Positions 1 through 9,344 of a stretch of DNA of 64,000 bases are shown one piece after another. Source of the DNA: Massospora cicadina. Taxonomy: Eukaryota > Entomophthoromycota > Entomophthoromycetes > Entomophthorales > Entomophthoraceae. Location: contig JAKSZP010009579.1 of the NCBI GenBank assembly GCA_022478985.1, forward strand, positions 24,691 through 88,690. Direction: 5' to 3'. Position numbers and translations under genes: made by a program. Position 1 is the first letter of the stretch; each line of letters begins with the position of its first letter. Under the pieces are notes generated by a model. It saw only the letters and a program-made list of their open reading frames with translations. It was not told the origin of the DNA and did not search any database.

Positions 1-276
1 ATCTCATTCCAGAGTAGGGTGCGTGTTAAGGCAGAGAGTAGGGGTGTGGGGGCATCGGCGGTATGGGGTTCAATACCCCTGATGACTGGAACTTCCAAAT
101 AGTTGTTAGCCATCATAATGCCAACAAGTGTTTGGCCAAAGCGTCTTCAGCTTTGAGGCAGGAGTCTGGGAATTTAACAAATGTGGCAATGTTGGTTCAG
201 GTTATTTTTGCTTTTGGATTTCGTGCTACTGTTACCACGTTCTGGATGGCCTCAGTGACGTTTTTGTGTAAAGTTT

Positions 277-660
277 TCATGTTGATCTTACTTTGTCAGT
301 AAGATCTATGGGGATAACAGGAGGTGGAATTCCTCCTGAGAGTGCAGCCACAGATTTAGTGGCAGCTAAGCGAAGCAGACTGCAATCTGGTGTGGTGGCT
401 GCTTCTACTGCAAGCTGGTGGTCGCTGTAGAATGGTTTGGCATTAAGTTGTGGGACATATTTCTGAGGCGGGAATTTTGCATCCCATTCTGCATTACAGA
501 GCCACTCGACTTGCAGTGATGGTTCTATAATGATGTTACCTGATTCGTCAATTTCATCCAATAAACCCATGGATTTTGGTTGAATTGGATTGGGGAATCG
601 GCGTATGGTTAAGGATTGGCTGGTTTTCTGGAATTTGCCTGGGATCAAACTGGGGTCCAA
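277..660 (-). pseudogene. C-terminal extension of the half-LINE ORF1 protein (copy A)
   Basis: 127 codons open on the minus strand, downstream of the zinc-knuckle part (645-1124) after a frameshift. It matches copy B 20190-20480 residue by residue, including a shared SVAALSGGIPPP stretch. I recognise no domain. This extension is absent from ORF1 of the full-length LINE at 55.6-56.7 kb, so it is specific to the half-LINE family. Its function is unknown. Confidence 0.6.
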
Positions 661-1124
661 TCCTGCACTTGATTGGAAGAATCATGCATGGCCCTGAGGC
701 AAAATGGATGCTGATTGGTGGCTGTAGGTGCAGCTGCAGCATCAGGCATTGGAGGAGAGGAAGGTAGGATCATACCCCATGTCAGAGTTGGTGCAGGGTG
801 GGCGGCGGATTGGTGGGCGTTGGGTAAACTTTTGGCGTCAGTGGAAGTTTCTGAGTATGGGCATTTGCATTTTGAGTGGTCTAACTTGAAACAGGATGAA
901 CAAATAGTCCATTCGCCCTTGACATGGGCCCAGAACAGATGGTTAGGGGCAGATGGGATGGTGGCACGAGGTGAAATTGCCAAAGAAATTTTCATAAATT
1001 CAGGGCTGATTGTGGCATACGCCCAAGGCCCAGCGAGGCGTGTGGCCCCATTTGGGGCCACAAATTGTAAGATGAGGTTGGCGCCATAGGCTGCCAAACC
1101 TTCCATCAGCTCCTGGTGGAGCAC
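645..1124 (-). pseudogene. LINE ORF1-like zinc-knuckle protein fragment (copy A)
   Basis: An open stretch of 159 codons, the best preserved piece of this protein in the window. It contains a CX2CX4HX4C zinc knuckle (CSSCFKLDHSKCKC), then a Pro/Ala-rich segment. The same segment in copy B (19733-20101) is collinear. ORF1 proteins of LINEs bind RNA and form the cytoplasmic ribonucleoprotein particle; here that role is inferred from the knuckle and from the resemblance to ORF1 of the full LINE at 55626-56700. The reading frame continues, frameshifted, into 277-660. The start at 1124 is simply the first ATG left of the insertion point; the true N-terminus lies across the chromovirus insertion, in 7795-8188. 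Confidence 0.7.
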
Positions 1125-1223
1125 TTCAGGGGGAGGTGGGTGGGCAAATCAGAGAACTGGACCACCAAGGTGGTGTCCATTGGGAGCCAGGTCCAAGTTG
1201 TTGGGAGGGGAATATTATTGGAT

Positions 1224-1228
1224 ATTAG
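1224..1228. repeat. Target-site duplication ATTAG, left copy (chromovirus 1)
   Basis: ATTAG abuts the TGTCAGGG end of the LTR at 1229 and recurs as ATTAG at 7795-7799 right after CCCTGACA. A 5-bp duplication is the normal signature of LTR-retrotransposon integration. Confidence 0.93.
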
Positions 1229-1969
1229 TGTCAGGGACTGACAAGACTTTATCCCAGTTTGTCATAGCAAGCCGTGAACCTGCTAACCCTGAGCTAAAGG
1301 TCCAGTATAACAAAGGGGAAATGCGTACCATTTAGAGAATGGTAAGGGCAATTGGGCAGTTTAACCCTAAAGAAGGAAGGATTTCTTCAACCACTCCCAT
1401 TCCTGTTAAAGCTAGTACACCAGCTATGTTTGGACGTGGAAGTAATGGAAGAGGGATTTGTTCTGGTATAGGTGTTTCTGTACCCATAGTTATAGCTTTT
1501 TAAAATTATTGGTTAGACTGTATAGCTTTTTAACTATACGGTATATGGAACTGTTATAATGAAAATATGTATTTAAAAAGTTTAGCATATGATAATACTA
1601 TATCGATTGCAAAGACTAACCATCTGAATAGTTTAGTTTTATATCCCATCCAACTTCCTGGATTTTCCTAAGCTTATTTGATTATTTGAATGGAGCACTA
1701 TAATTCTTTTGAGCTTATGGGATTGTGCCTTGCATGTGATTTTGAAAACAGTAGGAATCGTCTCAGTCTCATTGTAAATTCGTTTTGGTGCGATTAATTG
1801 ACTCAATATCATTGCAATTAGGGTAATTTAAGCGATTAACTGAACAAAACTCATTGCAATCACTATTTGATATGCATAAAATTGATCTAAATTCAGCACA
1901 AATCTCTTGATATGATGAATTGTATTTGAAATCTCAGGAATTCCTCTAATGTCAGGCTTTACCCTGACA
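1229..1969 (-). repeat. 3' LTR of chromovirus 1
   Basis: 741 bp with terminal inverted repeat TGTCAGGG/CCCTGACA. Immediately inside (1970 onward, read on minus) lies GTGGGGGATGA, a polypurine tract. The pol reading frame runs through this tract and ends inside the LTR at 1828. Confidence 0.93.
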
Positions 1970-2805
1970 TCATCCCCCACCAGGGCTGAAGCTACCTGCA
2001 AGGCCTTCTTCTTCCATTTATTTAACATATTGCCTGCATTCTTTAAGTTCTCCTCAGGCTCCCAAGTGCTCTCTTCTGCAGGAAAACCAACCCATTTGAC
2101 CAGGAATTGCATTGTCCAACAATGCTTACGTCTTCCAATTATATCCTCTACCTCATACTCTGGATATGGACTATCAATCAGGGGGGCAGTGGTTTTAAAT
2201 TTCTGATGAGGTAATGAACTACCATCCTTCTTGTACAAGAGTGATCGATGAAAGACATCATGAATTTTCCATTCTTCAGGTAAAGCAACTCGGTAGGCAA
2301 CCTTCCCAATGACCTCCTTTATCCTATATGGCCCTACATGCCGATGGGCTAATTTCCAGCATGGTACATCCAATGGAACATTGCGAGCATCCAAATAAAC
2401 TTCACTCCCAACTTTTAACATCTTCCCAGGCACTCTTTTTTTATCTGCAAAATCCTTGTAAGTCTGCACTTCTCGAGTTAAATTTGCTTGACATAATGCA
2501 TGGGTCTGATGAATATCCTTCAGAAATTCTCTTCCTGATGGATTGTTCACTTCAGTAGTTAGCAGTGGTTCCCAACTCACGTCATATCCATAGTTAGCCT
2601 TAAAAGGTGACATTCTAATGGAGGCATGGTCCATGTTGCTGTAACAAAACTGAGCCATTGGTAACAGCTCAACCCAATTACCCTGCTCAGCATTCACGTA
2701 ACATCTCAAGTACTGCTCCAGCACCTGATTGACCCGCTCAGTTTGTCCATCAGTTTGAGGATGATATGCAGTAGACAGGCATCTCTTAATACCAAGATCT
2801 GACAT
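1828..2805 (-). CDS. Integrase C-terminal half plus chromodomain (chromovirus 1 pol)
   Basis: 325 open codons, the 3' part of a pol polyprotein. Residues about 1-110 carry the end of the integrase core, with STAYHPQTDGQTERVNQ around the catalytic Glu. Next comes the GPY/F-type module (VGPYRI, VAYRVALP), then a chromodomain at about residues 215-265 with W-FLVKW-G and STWEPEENL. In chromoviruses this chromodomain steers integration to modified chromatin. The first ATG is internal to pol and is not the true start; upstream integrase continues in 2806-3240 behind a frameshift. The last ~47 codons are encoded by polypurine tract and LTR sequence, an overlap that ties the protein end to the element terminus. 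Confidence 0.85.
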   Translation of the reverse strand: MSDLGIKRCLSTAYHPQTDGQTERVNQVLEQYLRCYVNAEQGNWVELLPMAQFCYSNMDHASIRMSPFKANYGYDVSWEPLLTTEVNNPSGREFLKDIHQTHALCQANLTREVQTYKDFADKKRVPGKMLKVGSEVYLDARNVPLDVPCWKLAHRHVGPYRIKEVIGKVAYRVALPEEWKIHDVFHRSLLYKKDGSSLPHQKFKTTAPLIDSPYPEYEVEDIIGRRKHCWTMQFLVKWVGFPAEESTWEPEENLKNAGNMLNKWKKKALQVASALVGDDVRVKPDIRGIPEISNTIHHIKRFVLNLDQFYAYQIVIAMSFVQLIA

Positions 2806-3240
2806 AACCTGATTCCAAAAGCGAGAAGTGAACTGTGAGCCTCTGTCAGAGATAACCTCCTTGGGTATTCCGTGATATAAAAAAACCTTCTTTATAAATA
2901 GCTGGGCTGTCTCTAAGCTGTGACATTGGTGGTCGTAAGAATGAAGTGAGCCATTTTTGTGAAATGGTCAACTACCACTAAAACTGAATTATACCCCTGA
3001 GAACGGGGTAGCTCAACGATGAAATCTAGGGTAACTGATTCCCAAGGCTTTTGAGAAAACTTCAATGGTTCCAACTGACCTTCAGGATGGCCCCTCCTAG
3101 CCTTAGTACGCCCACAAATCTCACATCCAGCCAGGTACTTACTAACATCTCAAACCAACCCAGGCCAGCGGTAAGTTCTCTGGATGAGAGTTATCATCTT
3201 ATTTCGTCCAGAATGTCCAGCCATTCCTGAGTCATGGTAT
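2806..3240 (-). pseudogene. Integrase N-terminal and core region (chromovirus 1), broken
   Basis: Minus-strand translation shows the integrase zinc-binding half, including GCEICGRTKARRGHPEGQ, and the start of the catalytic core (SVTLDFIVELP, VVVDHFTKMAHF). Stops and a frameshift near 2880-2940 break it. The next core motif (ISDRGSQFTSRFW) lies just before the intact 2805-1828 part. It completes the order RNase H, zinc finger, core, chromodomain expected of a chromovirus. Confidence 0.75.
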
Positions 3241-3852
3241 TCACGTAATATTTTTCATTCGTTGGGATCCTTTAGAAACATAAAGGCATTTCTTCCAACA
3301 GACCAAATGTCCTTTCAGAGAGTATTCCTTGAGGTACCATCCACTATTTAAATCCTGACTCAGGTCAGCCTTCACACCTTGACAAAACGCATCTTCTTTT
3401 TGGGCTTTCAAAATACTATCTTCCCGTCCCACAAAAATCATGTGAGAGAGCTGATCCACTGGGTTCCATGTTTTTAGTAAAACCTGTGTGTTATATTCTG
3501 TGATCTCCCCTTCTGCAGGCATTAAATCAGGGCGACGACTTAGAGAATATGGGACCACATTAACCTTCCCAGGCTTGTATCCAATTTTCAGGTCATAATC
3601 AGCAAGGGTAAGGGCCCATATAGCTTGCCGCTGATTTAGCTGGCGCGGAGTAAAGAAGTATGTCAGGTTCTTATGGTCAGTCATGATCTTCACAGGGTGT
3701 TTTGCCCCACACAAGTACCGTCGCCAATGTTTAAGGGTCTGAACCTTTGCCAGCATCTCTTTGTCATAGATAGGGTAGTTACATTCAGCAGGGATAAACT
3801 TTTTGGAATAGTAGGCTATGGGATGAAGCCTACTATCATCCCCCTCCTGCAA
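3241..3852 (-). CDS. RNase H domain and linker to integrase (chromovirus 1)
   Basis: 203 open codons. The N-terminal part is a gypsy RNase H: HPIAYYSKKF, YPIYDKEMLA, the Asp motif MTDHKNLTYFF, and KVNVVPYSLSRRPDL near residue 110 (normally ADALSRR). RNase H removes the RNA template during reverse transcription. The rest is the linker before the integrase zinc finger, ending at a stop at 3241. It overlaps the upstream reverse-transcriptase piece (3816-4364) in another frame, so a frameshift separates them. Confidence 0.8.
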   Translation of the reverse strand: MQEGDDSRLHPIAYYSKKFIPAECNYPIYDKEMLAKVQTLKHWRRYLCGAKHPVKIMTDHKNLTYFFTPRQLNQRQAIWALTLADYDLKIGYKPGKVNVVPYSLSRRPDLMPAEGEITEYNTQVLLKTWNPVDQLSHMIFVGREDSILKAQKEDAFCQGVKADLSQDLNSGWYLKEYSLKGHLVCWKKCLYVSKGSQRMKNIT

Positions 3853-4364
3853 TAAAACCCCCCAAGTGCATATCTAGAAGCGTCAGTCTCAACCACGAAG
3901 GGCTTATCATAGTTGGGCATGGACAACACTGGTGCAGAAACAAAGGCAGACTTTAAGTCAGTAAAAGATTTTTCCGCCGCTTGGGACCATTTATATGGAA
4001 CACCATCTGATGTGAGCCGTGTCAAGGGTAATGCAATAGAAGAAAAGCCTTTGATAAAATCCCTACAAAAGTTTGCCAAACCCAAGAAACTGCGAACTTC
4101 CTTCTGACTATTAGTTGTAGGCCAGGATGTGATAGCATCTACTTTGCTAGATGCCATGGTAAACCCACTCTTTCCAACAACATAACCAAGAAATTCAACT
4201 TTTTCCTGAGCAAACTCACACTTTGAAAGCTTGACATGAAGGTTATACTCCTGGAATTTCTTAAAGATCAATTGCAGATGTCGAGGGTGTTCCTCTTGAG
4301 ACTTTCTATACACCAAAATATCGTCCAGGTATGCCACGCAGAACTGGTCCATGTACCCACCCAA
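3816..4364 (-). CDS. Reverse transcriptase palm/thumb and RNase H start (chromovirus 1)
   Basis: 182 open codons starting just before the polymerase active site, which reads YLDDILVY. Then come the thumb (FLGYVVGKSG, VRSFLGLANFCRDFI) and the beginning of RNase H (FVVETDASRYALGG). The catalytic YLDD is intact. A frameshift around 4370-4390 separates it from the fingers region at 4383-4868. Confidence 0.85.
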   Translation of the reverse strand: MGGYMDQFCVAYLDDILVYRKSQEEHPRHLQLIFKKFQEYNLHVKLSKCEFAQEKVEFLGYVVGKSGFTMASSKVDAITSWPTTNSQKEVRSFLGLANFCRDFIKGFSSIALPLTRLTSDGVPYKWSQAAEKSFTDLKSAFVSAPVLSMPNYDKPFVVETDASRYALGGFYCRRGMIVGFIP

Positions 4365-4382
4365 AACTGTATTGATAATTTG

Positions 4383-4868
4383 TTAAAATGTACTTGGTGC
4401 GTTGCAAAGGCCAAACGGCATGACAAGATACTCAAACAACCCAAACCGCGTCTTGAAAGCCGTTTTCCATTCATCACCTTCCTTAATCCTGATCTGGTTA
4501 AATGCATCCCTCAGATCCACCTTTGAAAAGATAGTAGCCCCATAAAACTGATCGCTCAAGTAGTCAGCATCAGGTAAAGGGTATCTGTTCTTTATGGTGA
4601 TATCATTCAACTTTTGATAATTTATGCAGGGTTGCAAACCTCCATCTTTCTTGCTTACAAATAAAAGTATAGATGAACATGGAGACTGAGAAACTTGAAT
4701 GAACCCCTTTTCCAACATAGTATCCAAGTACTCGCATAATGCCACCTGTTCCCGTTGGTTGCAGCTATATATTGGTCCATGAGTAGGCTGCTTCCCTTCT
4801 GCCAAGTCTATTGAATGATCAAAAATGCTATGGGATGGCAGAATCTTTGCCTCTTCTTCACTAAACAC
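4383..4868 (-). CDS. Reverse transcriptase fingers/palm (chromovirus 1)
   Basis: 161 open codons with gypsy RT motifs in order: FDHSIDLAEG, KKDGGLQPCINYQKLN, KNRYPLPDADYL, ATIFSKVDLRDAFNQIRI, TRFGLFEYLVMPFGL. Coding signal continues upstream to about 4980 (AYLKAWSE just before it, with a one-codon disruption). From there the element is interrupted by the short insert 4988-5870, which separates RT from the protease end at 5887. Confidence 0.85.
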   Translation of the reverse strand: MFSEEEAKILPSHSIFDHSIDLAEGKQPTHGPIYSCNQREQVALCEYLDTMLEKGFIQVSQSPCSSILLFVSKKDGGLQPCINYQKLNDITIKNRYPLPDADYLSDQFYGATIFSKVDLRDAFNQIRIKEGDEWKTAFKTRFGLFEYLVMPFGLCNAPSTF

Positions 4869-4987
4869 CTTCAGACCATGCCTTAAGATATGCTGGAATC
4901 ATTCCTTTGCATGCCTCCAATAGAACCTTGGGAGATTCTGCAGCATACAACCCTGGAAACATACCCTTACTCAACGCCCATGTTGGA

Positions 4988-5870
4988 CTTTCTCCTTTTC
5001 GATGTAAGAAAAAGAATGTTGGAGTATAAGTGCTCCCAAATCTGCTACTATGATTGGCCCATCACCTGCCCAATCTTCTAATAATATTGTGGATAACAAC
5101 ACTATGAGTACCCACAGCAAAAAGACCTTAGTGGATTATCAGTGGAATCCCAACAACCAGAAAAATATGATTTATCATAAAAATCGGCTTAAAAAGGTAA
5201 TAGTTAATAATAGGATTACTCTGACTCCTTGGTCAAATTTGAGGAGTATAATATCGCATGGATCTGAACCTCTGCAAGGCAAGAAGATTTTACCCATTGA
5301 TGATTGGGTGCGAGTTAACCAATCATTACCATCCAAGTCTAACCATCGCCGAGGTGCAAAGATTTTACTCAAGGATGATAGGGTAAAAATTAGCCAATCA
5401 TTAACATCTGAGTCTGACCACCATCAAATTACCCAATCATTACCATCCAAGTCTGACCACCACTGAGGTGAAAAGATTTTACTCACTGGTGATTAATTAC
5501 AATTCATCAAATCGTCACCGCATGGGTTGGTTTTGCCTCCAAAATTTTTTCATCTTCAATCTGATAGGCCAAAAGCCTATATTTCCTAATTTAGATAACT
5601 GAGCTTTGCATTCTTTTGCCTTGAATACCCCTGGTCTCAAAATTCGAACTAGTTTAAATAGGAAAAACTAGTATCAAGAAAGGGACCTTTCCTGGTTTTA
5701 CCCTGCCTGAATAATAAAAAACATAAAAAACTTTAATAAGTGCTATTTTATACTTTTATTAAGAAAATATCTCACTTGAATATATTATTTGTGGCATCCA
5801 TTGGTGGATCCCACAGCTCATCCTTCTCTCTTTCCATTCACTTTGACTGTGACAGTGTTTCTGCCATAGT
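4988..5870 (+). mobile_element. Short dispersed element, copy 1 (unclassified)
   Basis: An ~0.88-kb insertion between protease and RT of chromovirus 1, flanked by CATGTTGGA at 4979-4987 and 5871-5879. A second diverged copy lies at 15766-16532 inside the old LINE. Both share the AAGAAAAAGAAT-like start, a short coding relic (KTLVDYQWNP here, KTLADSQWNP there), an AT-rich stretch with a TAATAAAA-like motif, a GTGCTATTTT box and a GGATCCC motif about 60-70 bp before the end. It could be a solo LTR of an unseen family or a LINE-mobilised short element; I cannot decide which. A 138-codon open stretch (5050-5466) is its only coding part. Confidence 0.65.
5286..5500 (+). repeat. About 2.5 imperfect tandem units of ~75 bp inside the short element
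   Basis: The words CCAATCATTACCATCCAAGT and GAGGTGCAAAGATTTTACTC recur in order, giving repeated peptide QSLPSKSNH / QSLTSESDH / QSLPSKSDH. Copy 2 at 16.1 kb has only one unit, which accounts for most of the length difference between the copies. Confidence 0.65.
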
Positions 5871-5886
5871 CATGTTGGAGTTCCAT

Positions 5887-7158
5887 CTAGCCTAACCATG
5901 GAAAGCCAAGGATTACAGGCTGGGGAGTACTCTTTAGAATCCAAATTTCAATCTCAATTTTCAGGGAACTGACTAATAGACTTATAGGATGTGCACAACA
6001 GTAGGCAATGGACTGCACCCCATTTCCCAGGGTTATGGTCAGTGTTCTAGTCCCAGTTGAAACTCCCAACTTTTTTATCATTTCCTCTGATATAAAGTTC
6101 CTGGAGGCCCCACTATCCAGTAAAGCCTCAGTATGGAATATAGTATCTCCCATTATCAAACGTATAGGCAAAACAGGGTAAGATTGAGTTTCATTTTTAA
6201 TTGTAAAGGCAACTGATGAAGCTTTACCTTTCTTTGGATATTGGTAAGCTAAATGACCATGATTATGGCAAAAATAGCACAATCCTTCCTTGTGATGACG
6301 TTGATATTCCCCATGGCTCATGTTGGTAATTTTCTTTTTGTAAGGAGGCTCTTGCCACATGGGAGTTCTACCCATAACCAGATTTGCAGTGAGTCCAAGC
6401 AAATCTTTTAAAGGCAGGGTATTGGGGTGGTGTCTGATCAAATCTGACATATGACTTTCTAACCCTTGTCTGAAGTAAAGTGCTCCCATTTCATCGTCTA
6501 ACTCAGTCTTCTGGAAGACCTCAAGAAACTTTTTCTTATATCTCTCAACAGTTTGACCTTCCTGCCGAAGGTTCATCAAAGCAATGCATGACTGTAATCT
6601 GGTACTAGCAGGAGTTGCTGCATCCAGCAACTGGCTTTTAAACTCTTCATAATTCATGCACAAATTCTCATTTTCTTCCAAAGCTTTGGTAAACCAACCC
6701 AAAGCATCTCCAGAGAGTTGAGAACCCACCGCCATTACCTTCCGTGCATCATCTGAGTAGTTCTCAGGATATGCTTTAAAATGCGCCCCCAACAATGTAA
6801 GTCCTCCTTTCACATCAGCTAATGTTAATTTTTGAGGTAATGGAACCATAGGATAGTTCATGGGCGCATGGTTAGCCACAGTCACTGTTTGAACTTGACT
6901 TGGTCCTATTTCTTCTTTATAAATTGAATCATCTTGTTTTATGGAGAATAACATCCGTGTCAATGTCTGGTAACCTTTCATCAATAAAGCAAATGATAAA
7001 GCTCCCAGTAATAAAAACGCGGCAGGATATACTTTGTAAAACTTGGCGGTCAAATTGTCAGGGACTGATAAGACTTTATCCCAGTTTGTCATAGCAAGCA
7101 GTGAGCCTGCTAACCCTGAGCTAAAGGTCCAGTATAACAAAGGGGAAATGCGTACCAT
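5887..7158 (-). CDS. Gag with C-terminal aspartic protease (chromovirus 1)
   Basis: 423 codons without a stop. Residues about 100-260 are a gypsy capsid (retrotransposon gag fold: AHFKAYPENYSDDARKV, YKKKFLEVFQ, YFRQGLESHM). A zinc knuckle follows at about 300, CYFCHNHGHLAYQY, in which the last Cys is Tyr. A retropepsin follows at about 350 with active site LLDSGASRNFI and ends GFPWLG. The ATG at 7158 lies inside the 5' LTR; an internal Met after the LTR (before about residue 60) is a more natural gag start. Reading stops where the foreign insert 4988-5870 begins. The gag shell houses reverse transcription in the cytoplasm; the protease cuts the polyprotein. Confidence 0.85.
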   Translation of the reverse strand: MVRISPLLYWTFSSGLAGSLLAMTNWDKVLSVPDNLTAKFYKVYPAAFLLLGALSFALLMKGYQTLTRMLFSIKQDDSIYKEEIGPSQVQTVTVANHAPMNYPMVPLPQKLTLADVKGGLTLLGAHFKAYPENYSDDARKVMAVGSQLSGDALGWFTKALEENENLCMNYEEFKSQLLDAATPASTRLQSCIALMNLRQEGQTVERYKKKFLEVFQKTELDDEMGALYFRQGLESHMSDLIRHHPNTLPLKDLLGLTANLVMGRTPMWQEPPYKKKITNMSHGEYQRHHKEGLCYFCHNHGHLAYQYPKKGKASSVAFTIKNETQSYPVLPIRLIMGDTIFHTEALLDSGASRNFISEEMIKKLGVSTGTRTLTITLGNGVQSIAYCCAHPISLLVSSLKIEIEIWILKSTPQPVILGFPWLG

Positions 7159-7794
7159 TTAGAGAATGGTAAGGGCAATTGGGCAGTTTAACCCTAAAGA
7201 AGGAAGGATTTCTTCAACCACTCCCATTCCTGTTAAAGCTAGTACACCAGCTATGTTTGGACGTGGAAGTAATGGAAGAGGGATTTGTTCTGGTATAGGT
7301 GTTTCTGCACCCATAGTTATAGCTTTTTAAAATTATTGGTTAGACTGTATAGCTTTTTAACTATACGGTATATGGAACTGTTATAATGAAAATATGTATT
7401 TAAAAAGTTTAGCATATGATAATATTTTATTGATTGAAAAGACTAACCATCTGAATAGTTTGGTTTTATATCCCATCCAACTTCCTGGACTTTCCTAAGC
7501 TTAATTGATTATTTGAATGGAGCACTATAATTCTTTTGAGCTTATGGTATTGTGCCTTGCATGTGATTTTGAAAACAGTAGGAATCGTCTCAGTCTCATT
7601 GTAAATTCGTTTTGGTGCAATTAATTGACTCAATATCATTGCAATTAGGGTAATTTAAGCATTAACTGAAAAACTCATTGCAATCATTATTTGATATGCA
7701 AATAATTGATCTAACTTCAGCACAAATCCTCTTGATATGATGAATTGTATCTAAAATCTTAGGAATTCCTCTAATGTCAGGCTTTACCCTGACA
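7056..7794 (-). repeat. 5' LTR of chromovirus 1
   Basis: 739 bp, near-identical to 1229-1969. It carries the promoter for the minus-strand element. ATTAG follows at 7795. Confidence 0.93.
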
Positions 7795-7799
7795 ATTAG
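7795..7799. repeat. Target-site duplication ATTAG, right copy (chromovirus 1)
   Basis: Matches 1224-1228; removing one copy plus the element restores the half-LINE reading shared with copy B. Confidence 0.93.
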
Positions 7800-8275
7800 C
7801 AGCACTGTTGCCGCAGTGGCTGCATCAGCTTCACAGGGGAAGCAAAGATCAAAGTATCCCTTATAGGGGCGGAAGTCAATAAAACAGGCTGGTGTCATCA
7901 CCACCTGAGCCATTTTAATAATGGCTTGGTCATCGTAGGGGAAGAATTTCCCATATTTGACCCTAAGGCCAAAACGCATGTTGCTCTGGGGGAGCACCAG
8001 GGGGCAGTGGGGCACTGCTTGAGTTCAAGTGAGATGGGCATAAAGATCCTTGGGAGGAACAAATTGTCAAAGGGTTTGGAATGACTATGCAAGCCAGTCC
8101 GAGCGCATTTTCCTGTTGAAAAGAAAATGGAGGGGTGAGTTTCGCCACTGCCCCACGCTGGGACAGTCAGTGGGGGATCCAACAACATTGGAGCAAGACT
8201 TTGGTGTGCAATTAAGTGTTTGCTTTATAATTTACCAAATAGATTGCTCAGAAAGTTACGCCAAGCAGAGAGAGA
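7795..8275 (-). mobile_element. Half-LINE copy A, 5' portion
   Basis: The minus strand matches 19050-19510 of copy B: the leader (GCGTAACTTT-CTGAGC), the CCCAGCGTGGGGCAG block and the N-terminal ORF1 coding part (MRFGLRVKYGKFFPYDDQA, then KGYFDLCFPCEADAA). It begins at the edge of the GATAA satellite near 8275. The N-terminal fragment of the ORF1-like protein (about 8015-7800) is frameshifted relative to the leader. The protein continues on the other side of chromovirus 1 at 1124. Confidence 0.8.
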
Positions 8276-9050
8276 GATACAAGATAAAACCAGATAGAAA
8301 AGCTATGAATAAAACAGATAAGATAAGAACATATAAGATAAAGATAGATAATTTATAATAGATAAGGTAAAAAATATATAAGATAAGAAGTGATAAAAAC
8401 AGATATCATTAAAATAGAATGGTAAGAACAGTAAATAAGAATTGATAAAATAAGAACAGATAAAATAAGAAAAGAAAAATTAGAATAGTTAAAGTAAGAA
8501 AAGATAAAAAACAGAGAGGATAAAAATAGATAAGAGATGTACAGATAAAAGTAGAACAGCTAAAAATAAGAACAGCTATTAAGAACAGATAATATTAGAA
8601 CATATTGAATTAGAACAGATAAAATTAAATATATTTGATAAGAACATAGAAAATAAAAACAGAGAACAAAAACAGATAAAGATAAGAACAAATGAAAAAA
8701 AGATAATGTTATGACAGATGAATAAATAAAAATTAAAATAAGAACTTATAAGAAATAAAATGATAAAACAGATAAGATAAAAACATATAAGATAAAAATG
8801 GGTAAAATAAGGACAGATAAGATAGGAATATAAAAACTAGAACAGAGAAATAAGGATAAATTAAATTCAAAGATAAAATAAAAACAGATATCTTTAAGAA
8901 CATATAAAGTAAAAGTAGCTAGGATAAGTTAAGAACAAATAAGATAAGATAAGATAATGTTAGAAAGGATAAAGACAGATAGGATTAAATAAGAATAATT
9001 ACATTAAATAAGTACAGATAGATACAGGTAAGGTGAAAATAAGTTTTATT
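8275..9050 (+). repeat. Degenerate GATAA/AGATAA satellite, block 1
   Basis: Dozens of GATAA, AGATAA and AAATAAGAACAGATAA variants follow one another without a coding signal. Unit length drifts between 5 and about 15 bp. Runs of perfect GATAAGATAA occur later in the same array. No gene is seen. Confidence 0.85.
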
Positions 9051-9062
9051 TTTTATTTAAGG

Positions 9063-9326
9063 TAGGCTGACCTGGGGACAATTCTGGACCAATGAAGGGA
9101 AGTAAGGAATGGGAAAGGAGGAAAAAACCCGGAAAACCTCCATGCATGGCATATGATAGGCCAGGAACTCCTGAACCGCCTTTGCTATTTGCTATCTAAG
9201 TTTGGGGCATTAGTGCACAAAACCAACACATTCATAATCGTCCCCTACCCAAAGTTCATCTACCAGGATCAAACTTGGAAGGCAGTGGTAGAGGGTCCAT
9301 ATTCTACCACTGGAATATCCTCCCTA
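9063..9326 (+). mobile_element. Small unclassified insert in the GATAA satellite
   Basis: About 264 bp of ordinary-composition sequence interrupts the satellite. TATTTAAGGT occurs just before it (9053-9062) and again at its end (9327-9336), as a target duplication would. It has no ORF of note and no match elsewhere in the window that I could see. A SINE or a solo fragment is possible. Confidence 0.45.
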
Positions 9327-9344
9327 TTTAAGGTGAGAATAGAT

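Larger units (their letters stand above)
1..1228 (-). mobile_element. Half-LINE (ORF1-only) element copy A, 3' portion
   Basis: Read on the minus strand this matches copy B at 18959-20962 and continues the 7795-8275 piece exactly where chromovirus 1 interrupts it. The window starts inside the element: position 1 corresponds to about 20744 of copy B, so roughly 220 bp of its 3' end is missing. It encodes the C-terminal half of an ORF1-like protein. No endonuclease or reverse transcriptase is present. Aligning both flanks of the insertion with 19490-19560 of copy B restores an uninterrupted match, which is what makes the nesting clear. Confidence 0.85.
1229..7794 (-). mobile_element. Chromovirus 1: Ty3/gypsy LTR retrotransposon with chromodomain
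   Basis: Complete element of 6566 bp on the minus strand, inserted in half-LINE copy A. LTRs are 1229-1969 and 7056-7794, each starting TGTCAGGG and ending CCCTGACA. Order along the minus strand: 5' LTR, gag with protease (7158-5887), a foreign insert (5870-4988), reverse transcriptase, RNase H, integrase, chromodomain, polypurine tract, 3' LTR. The two LTRs differ at only a few percent of positions by eye, and gag and the integrase end are still open, so it is among the younger insertions here. Pol has frameshifts, so it is unlikely to be autonomous now. Confidence 0.93.

Noticed and set aside
1949..2558. Plus-strand ORFs across chromovirus 1 integrase
   Set aside because: They are shadows of the intact minus-strand integrase/chromodomain frame.
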